DNA from: Streptomyces sp. TRM68416
GTDB lineage: Bacteria > Actinomycetota > Actinomycetes > Streptomycetales > Streptomycetaceae
Reading direction: 5' to 3'
DNA length: 64,000 bases
NCBI RefSeq assembly: GCF_014596915.1
Contig: NZ_JACVWU010000038.1
Location: forward strand, 1 to 64,000
The notes under the pieces were generated by a model that was not told where the DNA came from, did not search any database, and was given only the letters and a program-made list of their open reading frames with translations. Below, piece by piece: positions 58,986 to 64,000 of this stretch (its first letter is position 1; each line of letters opens with the position of its first letter). Position numbers and translations under genes: made by a program.

Positions 58986-60155
58986 ATGTCCAAGACGGCT
59001 TACGTCCGCACGAAACCGCATCTCAACATCGGCACGATGGGCCATGTCGACCACGGCAAGACCACCCTGACCGCCGCCATCACCAAGGTCCTCGCCGAGC
59101 GCGGCTCCGGCACGTTCGTTCCCTTCGACCGCATCGACCGGGCGCCGGAGGAGGCCGCGCGCGGCATCACCATCAACATCGCGCACGTCGAGTACGAGAC
59201 CGACACCCGGCACTACGCGCACGTGGACATGCCGGGCCACGCCGACTACGTCAAGAACATGGTCACCGGCGCCGCGCAGCTCGACGGGGCGATCCTCGTC
59301 GTCTCCGCGCTCGACGGGATCATGCCGCAGACCACCGAACACGTGCTGCTCGCCCGGCAGGTGGGCGTCGACCACATCGTCGTCGCCCTCAACAAGGCCG
59401 ACGCGGGCGACGAGGAGCTCATCGACCTCGTCGAGCTGGAGGTCCGCGACCTGCTCACCGCGCACGGCTACGGGGGCGACTCGGTGCCCGTCGTACGGGT
59501 CTCCGGGCTGAAGGCGCTGGAGGGCGACCCCAAGTGGACGGCGGCCGTCGAGGCGCTGCTCGACGCGGTGGACACCTATGTGCCCATGCCGGAGCGGTAC
59601 GTGGACGCGCCCTTCCTGCTGCCGGTGGAGAACGTGCTCACCATCACCGGCCGGGGAACGGTCGTCACGGGCGCCGTCGAGCGGGGCACCGTGCGGGTGG
59701 GGGACCGGGTCGAGGTGCTCGGCGCCTCCGTGGAGACGGTGGTCACCGGTCTGGAGACCTTCGGCAAGCCCATGGAGGAGGCCCAGGCAGGGGACAACGT
59801 GGCGCTGCTGCTGCGCGGGGTTCCCCGGGACGCGGTGCGGCGCGGGCACGTGGTGGCGGCGCCGGGGAGCGTGGTGCCGCGCAGCCGGTTCTCGGCCCAG
59901 GTGTACGTGCTGTCCGCGCGCGAGGGCGGCCGTACGACGGCGCTCTCCAGCGGGTACCGGCCGCAGTTCTACATCCGTACCGCGGATGTGGTCGGTGACA
60001 TCGACCTCGGTGAGGTGGGAGTCGCCCGGCCCGGGGAGACGGTTGCCATGACCGTCGAGCTGGGGCGGGAGGTGCCGCTGGAGCCCGGGCTCGGGTTCGC
60101 CATCCGTGAGGGCGGGCGGACCGTCGGAGCGGGGACCGTGACCGCCGTCGAGTGA
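58986..60155 (+). CDS. tuf3: Second, divergent elongation factor Tu (EF-Tu3)
   Basis: The 389-residue GTPase has G1 GHVDHGKTTL, switch I RGITINIAHVEYETD, G3 DMPGHADYVKNM (the main Tu has DCPGHADYIKNM) and NKAD, followed by domains 2 and 3 ending EGGRTVGAGTVTAVE. It is slightly shorter than the usual 397 residues and differs from the strongly conserved main EF-Tu at many positions. Streptomyces coelicolor has such an accessory tuf3, reported to respond to stress or the stringent response. It stands alone rather than in the rpsL-fusA operon, as expected. Confidence 0.92.
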   Translation: MSKTAYVRTKPHLNIGTMGHVDHGKTTLTAAITKVLAERGSGTFVPFDRIDRAPEEAARGITINIAHVEYETDTRHYAHVDMPGHADYVKNMVTGAAQLDGAILVVSALDGIMPQTTEHVLLARQVGVDHIVVALNKADAGDEELIDLVELEVRDLLTAHGYGGDSVPVVRVSGLKALEGDPKWTAAVEALLDAVDTYVPMPERYVDAPFLLPVENVLTITGRGTVVTGAVERGTVRVGDRVEVLGASVETVVTGLETFGKPMEEAQAGDNVALLLRGVPRDAVRRGHVVAAPGSVVPRSRFSAQVYVLSAREGGRTTALSSGYRPQFYIRTADVVGDIDLGEVGVARPGETVAMTVELGREVPLEPGLGFAIREGGRTVGAGTVTAVE

Positions 60156-60165
60156 AGGTGGCCGA

Positions 60166-60214
60166 GGGGCGCGGGGACTGCGGAGCCGTAGAGCGGCGCA
60201 GCCCCGCGCCCTTT
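60166..60214 (+). terminator. tuf3 terminator
   Basis: GGGCGCGGGG-A-CTGCG (about 60167-60182) pairs with CGCAGCCCCGCGCCC (60197-60211) over 15 bp with one bulged A, followed by TTT. It lies 11 nt after the tuf3 stop. Confidence 0.88.
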
Positions 60215-60244
60215 CGGGAGCTGTCCGGGCCCCACAATGGACAC

Positions 60245-61090
60245 GTGACCGAACCCATCCCCGTGACCCGCGCCGTCGACCACGGCACCGCCAAGCTCAT
60301 GCCGGACGTCGACCGGAAGCGGGCCTGGCTGCTGACCGTCGAGGGGGCGCCGCAGTCGTACGTCGACCTGGACGAGCCGACGTACCTGGAGTTCGAGTAC
60401 GCGCGGCGCCTCGGGCACGTCCTGGACACCGTGGCGGAGCCGGGGCGCCCGCTGGACGTGCTGCACCTCGGGGGCGGGGCGCTCACCCTGCCCCGGTACG
60501 TGGCCGCCACCCGGCCGGGGTCCCGGCAGGACGTCGTCGAGGCCGACCGCGGGCTGATGGAACTGGTCGCCGAACATCTGCCGGTGCCGCGGGGCTCCGG
60601 CATCACCCTGCACGGCGCGGACGCGCGGGCCTGGCTGGAGGCCGCGCCGGACGACTCGGCGGACGTCCTCGTCGCCGACGTCTTCGGCGGCTCGCGCGTT
60701 CCGGCGCACCTCACCTCCGTCGGCTACGCCCAGCAGGCCGGACGGGTCCTGCGCGACACCGGCGTCTATCTGGCGAACCTCGCCGACGCCGCGCCCTTCG
60801 GCTTCCTCCGCTCCCAACTGGCCACGTTCGCCACCGTCTTCGAGGAACTGGCGCTGATCGCCGAACCGGCCGTGCTGCGCGGCCGCCGCTTCGGCAACGC
60901 GGTCCTCGTCGCCGCACGGCACCCGATCGACACCGCGGCCCTGGCCCGCCGCACCGCCGCCGACGCCTTCCCCGCCCGGGTCGAGCTCGGTCCGGGCCTG
61001 CGGGACCTCATCGGCGACGCCCTGCCGGTCCGCGACGAGGACGCCGTACCCTCTCCCGAGCCGCCGGACGGGGCGTTCGGCATCGGCTGA
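60245..61090 (+). CDS. Spermidine synthase-like methyltransferase-fold protein
   Basis: The 281-residue protein has the spermidine/spermine synthase Rossmann-like core: VLHLGGGALTLPRYVAATRP, VVEADRGLMELVAEHLP and VADVFGGSRVPAHLTS. The aspartate pair expected for putrescine (in the EDGFE/YDLII region) is not clear. Streptomycetes also have related fused-domain proteins of unknown substrate, so polyamine synthesis is only possible. GTG 60245 has no ribosome site and the mRNA may be leaderless. Confidence 0.8.
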   Translation: MTEPIPVTRAVDHGTAKLMPDVDRKRAWLLTVEGAPQSYVDLDEPTYLEFEYARRLGHVLDTVAEPGRPLDVLHLGGGALTLPRYVAATRPGSRQDVVEADRGLMELVAEHLPVPRGSGITLHGADARAWLEAAPDDSADVLVADVFGGSRVPAHLTSVGYAQQAGRVLRDTGVYLANLADAAPFGFLRSQLATFATVFEELALIAEPAVLRGRRFGNAVLVAARHPIDTAALARRTAADAFPARVELGPGLRDLIGDALPVRDEDAVPSPEPPDGAFGIG

Positions 61091-61177
61091 CAGGGAACGG
61101 CCGCGTCGGCGTCCGGAGAGGGCGGGGCCGGCCTGCTCCCCGCATGCCTACGGCTACGGCGGCCCCGTGTCCGCCCG

Positions 61178-62182
61178 TCAGGAGTCGGTCGGCGGTTCCT
61201 CGGTGAGCCGGACCGTGCTCAGGATCTTCTGGACGGTCGCCTCGGAGATCTCGTCCTTGACACCCTTGGCGCCGAACAGGTTCCAGGTGACGAAATCGCC
61301 CGCGCCGTTCTCGAAGGCGAAGGTGATCGCCTTGCCGTCGCTGTCGCACTTGCCGTTCTGCGGAGTGTTCTCGGAGTGCGCGGTGGCGACGCTGCCCTTG
61401 ATGCCCGAGGCCGTGGTGTACGGCTTGGGCTTGTCGAACTTCACGCTCTTGCGGTCGGGCTGCGTGTAGCCGCCGTAGATCCACCACGGCACGCGGGTCT
61501 CGGCCGCCTCGTTCAGGTCCTTCGCGCCGTTCTCGCCGCGCGTACCGGCGGTGACCAGGGCGGTGTCCTCGGTGCGGCCGTCCTTGTCGGAGTCGACCGT
61601 GCACCACTTGGACTTGAGGTAGGCGGGCGCGGTGACGGTGGTGCGGTCGAGCTTGCCGTCCTTGTCCTCCCACTCGAAGCCCACGCTCGTGTCGGCGTTC
61701 TCGATCTCCCAGTCGGCGGGAACGTCGAACATCGTGCCGAAGCGCGGGTTGACGACGACCTTCCAGCCCTCGATCGTCGGCTCCAACGCGCCGTCGCCGC
61801 GCGGATTCTCACCGGAGCCGGACTCGGTGGCGGTCGGCTCGGCCGACTTGCTCACGGTCGGACTCGGGGAGGCCTTGCCGTCCGCCTTGTCGTCCTTGTC
61901 GCCGCCCAGCACCAGGAAGCCGGTGACACCGGCCGCCACGACCACGGCCGTGGCCGCCACGATCGCGACCAGCTTGGTCCGGTTTCCGCCACCACCGCCC
62001 GGCGGCGTCGGCGTCTGCGCCACAGTGGGCGCGCCCCACTGCGGCTGCTGCCCGTAGGGGTTGGGCTGCTGATAACCGGGCTGCTGATACGGATTCGGCT
62101 GCTGGTACCCCGGCTGCTGGTACGGGTTGTTCGACTGCTGCGGGTTCTGCTCGCCCCCGGGCGGCTGCTGTCCTGGCCACAT
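61178..62182 (-). CDS. Membrane-anchored protein with Q/N/P-Y-rich N terminus (paralogue A)
   Basis: The 334-residue protein has a low-complexity N terminus of Gln/Pro/Asn/Tyr repeats (NPYQQPGYQQPNPYQQPGYQ), a membrane segment (LVAIVAATAVVVAAGVTGFL) and an extracytoplasmic part of unknown fold with two Cys (KWCTVDSDKDGRTED, KCDSDGKAITFAFENG). About 66 bp separate it from a paralogue on the same strand, so they are probably a duplication. The function is unknown; the Q/P-Y repeats resemble actinobacterial cytoplasmic tails that recruit partners. Confidence 0.82.
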   Translation of the reverse strand: MWPGQQPPGGEQNPQQSNNPYQQPGYQQPNPYQQPGYQQPNPYGQQPQWGAPTVAQTPTPPGGGGGNRTKLVAIVAATAVVVAAGVTGFLVLGGDKDDKADGKASPSPTVSKSAEPTATESGSGENPRGDGALEPTIEGWKVVVNPRFGTMFDVPADWEIENADTSVGFEWEDKDGKLDRTTVTAPAYLKSKWCTVDSDKDGRTEDTALVTAGTRGENGAKDLNEAAETRVPWWIYGGYTQPDRKSVKFDKPKPYTTASGIKGSVATAHSENTPQNGKCDSDGKAITFAFENGAGDFVTWNLFGAKGVKDEISEATVQKILSTVRLTEEPPTDS

Positions 62183-62248
62183 GGGGAGCCACCCTAGCCG
62201 CGCCGAGGACACGTTTCGGTCACCGGGTCTTGTCAGGGACGTAGCAAC

Positions 62249-63172
62249 TCAGTGATCGGTGGGTGGCGTGTAGAGCCGTACCGTGCGCATGATCTGCCGG
62301 ATCGTGGTGTCCGGCACCTCCTCGCCGACCCCCTTCGCGGCCACGAACGACCAGGACGCGAAGTCGCCGTCGGCGTTCTCGAAGGCGAACGTCGTCGCCT
62401 TGCCGTCCGAGTCGCACCTGCCCCGCCGCTCCACGCCGGACGACTGCGACGTGGCCACGCTGCCGGTGAGGCCGGAGTCGGTGGTGAAGGAGGTCACCGG
62501 CCCGGTCGTGACCTTCGCGCGGTCCGGCTGTGTGTAGCCGCCGTAGACCCAGTTCGCCGAGTCGGTGCGGGCTATCTGCTCGGTGCTCTTCGCGGTGCGG
62601 TTGCCCCGGGAGCCCGCGGACGCCAGTGCCGTGTCGTCGGCGTGGCCGTCCTTGTCGTCGTCCGACGTGCACCACTTCGCCTTGAGGACGGCCGGGGCCT
62701 TCATGGCGACCAGAGGAGTGTCCTCGGGGTCGTCGTCCTCCGAGACGTACGACACCCAGTCCGGTGACTGCGGCGCCCAGTCCGCGGGCACGTCGAAGGC
62801 GACGCCGATGTCGGGGTTCGCCACGACCTTCCAGCCGTCGACGGTCGGCTGCGTCGCGTCCGACTCCGACGCGGTGGCGGTGGGGGAGGCGGTCGGGCCG
62901 GGGCCGGGGCTGGCCTTGTCGTCCGCGTCCCCGCCCAGCAGGACGGCCCCGGTCACGACGGCTGCCGCGGCCACGGCCGTGGCAGCGACGATCGCGATCA
63001 GCCCGGTGCGCCGTCCTCGGCCGGGCGGCGCGGGGCCGGCGGCGGGCGCGTCCCAGGTCGCCGGTTGCCGCTGGACGTAGGGGTTCGGTTGTCGATACCC
63101 CGGCTGCCGGTAGGGGCTGTTCGGTTGCTGCGGTGTCTGCCCGTCCCCGGGCGGCTGGTTTCCGGGCCACAT
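62249..63172 (-). CDS. Membrane-anchored protein with Q/P-Y-rich N terminus (paralogue B)
   Basis: The 307-residue paralogue of the preceding protein shares the start MWPGNQPPGDGQ, shorter Q/P-Y repeats, the membrane helix (LIAIVAATAVAAAAVVTGAV) and the C-terminal pattern KWCTSDDDKDGHADDTALAS, VYGGYTQPDRAKV and RCDSDGKATTFAFENADGDF. It is probably upstream in the same operon. Conservation of the outer domain and Cys pair suggests a shared ligand or partner. Confidence 0.82.
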   Translation of the reverse strand: MWPGNQPPGDGQTPQQPNSPYRQPGYRQPNPYVQRQPATWDAPAAGPAPPGRGRRTGLIAIVAATAVAAAAVVTGAVLLGGDADDKASPGPGPTASPTATASESDATQPTVDGWKVVANPDIGVAFDVPADWAPQSPDWVSYVSEDDDPEDTPLVAMKAPAVLKAKWCTSDDDKDGHADDTALASAGSRGNRTAKSTEQIARTDSANWVYGGYTQPDRAKVTTGPVTSFTTDSGLTGSVATSQSSGVERRGRCDSDGKATTFAFENADGDFASWSFVAAKGVGEEVPDTTIRQIMRTVRLYTPPTDH

Positions 63173-63242
63173 GGTCGAACAGGCTACGACGATCATGCCG
63201 AGTGTCTGGCCCCGCGAGGCTACTCGTGGGTAACATGCTGCC

Positions 63243-63695
63243 ATGAGCGCAGATCAGATGTCGATCGGCGAGTTGCTCGCCGCCACGGTGCCGATGGTTC
63301 GGACGCTGAACCTGGAGTACCTGGAGACCACTCCGGAGAAGGCCGTGCTGGCCCTGCCGGACCAGAGCGAGTACCGCAACCACGTCGGCGGGCCGCACGC
63401 CGGCGCGATGTTCACCCTGGGGGAGTCGGCGAGCGGCGCGATCGTGCTCGCGGCGTTCGGGGACCAGCTGTCCCGGGCCGTGCCGCTGCCGGTCAACGCC
63501 GAGATCGCGTTCAAGAAGATCGCGCTGGGACCGGTGACGGCGACGGCGACGCTGGGGCGGCCGATCGCGGACGTCGTCGCCGAACTGGACGCGGGGACGC
63601 GTCCGGAGTTTCCGGTGACGGTCGCCATCCAGCGGGAGGACGGGGCCGTGACCACCGAGATGACGGTGGTGTGGACCCTGCGTCCCAACAACTGA
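63243..63695 (+). CDS. Hotdog-fold thioesterase-like protein (DUF4442/PaaI type)
   Basis: The 150-residue protein has the hotdog pattern NHVGGPHAGAMFTLGESASG, where the Gly/His/Asn loop resembles the acyl-CoA thioesterase active site, followed by AEIAFKKIALGPVTATATLG. It may hydrolyse a small acyl-CoA. It is divergent from paralogue B and probably monocistronic. Confidence 0.83.
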   Translation: MSADQMSIGELLAATVPMVRTLNLEYLETTPEKAVLALPDQSEYRNHVGGPHAGAMFTLGESASGAIVLAAFGDQLSRAVPLPVNAEIAFKKIALGPVTATATLGRPIADVVAELDAGTRPEFPVTVAIQREDGAVTTEMTVVWTLRPNN

Positions 63696-64000
63696 GCGAC
63701 GTTCGGGGAGTGGACCGCGAACCGGCGGAAGCCGGTCCGCGGTCCGTCGCGTTGTGGCGCCGTGGGCGGTCGAGGGTTTCTGTGGCGCCGTGAACTCCGG
63801 GTCCGGGTGCGGGCGGCCGCCGCGCACAGTCAGCCGGTCGGCCGACCGACCTGCCTTGCTGCCGGTGTCGTGACGCGATTCGCCGGCAGGGCACCGCGAT
63901 TCGCCGGCAGGTCGCGCCGTGCGCCGTGCCGGCGGTCACGTCCTGCGGGGCGTCGGTCGGCTGGGCCCGCGCCCTGTCGGCCCGGCCCCGCGCCCTGTCG
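63696..64000. other. Right-end region, no gene seen
   Basis: The last 305 bp show no supported gene. A 16-bp direct repeat (GCGATTCGCCGGCAGG) occurs at about 63875-63890 and 63896-63911, and CGCGCCCTGTCGGCC-type repeats end the window. A gene may begin beyond the edge. Confidence 0.5.

Noticed and set aside
63511..63939. Minus-strand ORF at the right edge
   Set aside because: It runs antisense to the end of the thioesterase gene and is Arg/Pro/Thr-rich with no domain.

Overview
The window is a stretch of a very GC-rich (roughly 70-75 percent) actinobacterial chromosome, almost certainly Streptomyces. Codon third positions are overwhelmingly G or C, GTG starts are common, and several gene families are typical streptomycete markers: the second, divergent EF-Tu, a DUF5999 protein, MocR and PadR regulators, and SDR, EamA and TAT-lipoprotein families. 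I saw no tRNA, rRNA, insertion sequence, prophage or CRISPR array. The content looks like core or near-core chromosome rather than an acquired island.

Region by region. (1) 1-14305 is a conserved actinobacterial block whose order matches the mycobacterial pgsA2 / DUF881 / small basic protein / DUF881 / garA / merR / DUF151 / merR / gcvB neighbourhood: a CDP-alcohol phosphatidyltransferase, a sugar nucleotidyltransferase fused to a degenerate phosphomutase domain, the DUF881-Sbp-DUF881 membrane trio, a GarA/OdhI-like FHA protein, an FtsR-like MerR regulator, a DUF151 nuclease-family protein and a second MerR regulator. DNA polymerase IV and a PRC-barrel protein follow, then glycine decarboxylase gcvP behind a tandem glycine riboswitch. 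(2) 14361-17866 is a molybdate uptake operon (regulator, modA, modB, modC, all on the minus strand). (3) 18402-23840 is a xylan-utilisation unit: sugar ABC transporter, secreted GH10 xylanase and a convergent LacI regulator. (4) 23954-31604 is mixed: DUF5999, a glutamate-cysteine-ligase-like enzyme, a CPBP protein, a PhzF protein, a PadR regulator, an SRPBCC protein and a Clp-N protein. (5) 31842-39380 is rich in exporters and regulators: three EamA transporters, MocR, LysR, two PNPOx-like proteins and an isochorismatase-like pseudoenzyme. (6) 39401-46541 holds a Rieske lipoprotein, a HipA-like kinase/DUF3037 pair, an Excalibur surface protein, two SDRs, a family-5 solute-binding protein, uracil-DNA glycosylase and a TPR protein. 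(7) 46696-46858 is a candidate free-standing structured RNA with its own -10 and terminator. (8) 46903-55030 contains a lipoprotein, a DinB-like protein with a TetR regulator, an FAD monooxygenase with a Gfo/Idh/MocA oxidoreductase, Lnt, a SnoaL-like protein, a DUF4291 protein and UppP. (9) 55413-63695 holds an HxlR regulator with a thiolase, a TVP38 protein, an AlkD-like protein, EF-Tu3 behind a possible leader ORF, a spermidine-synthase-like protein, two paralogous anchored lipid- or wall-facing proteins and a thioesterase-like protein.

How the genes work together. Region 1 combines envelope and division functions with a phosphorylation-controlled metabolic switch and glycine catabolism. 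Regions 2 and 3 are self-contained nutrient-acquisition units, each with its own regulator. The least explained items are the orphan RNA near 46.7 kb, the leader region before the EamA gene at 33 kb, the HipA-like/DUF3037 pair, the degenerate enzyme domains at 2.1-3.3 kb and 38.7 kb, and several minisatellites (27.2, 31.6 and 52.4 kb). Functions are assigned by recognising families in the translated sequence. No database search was possible.
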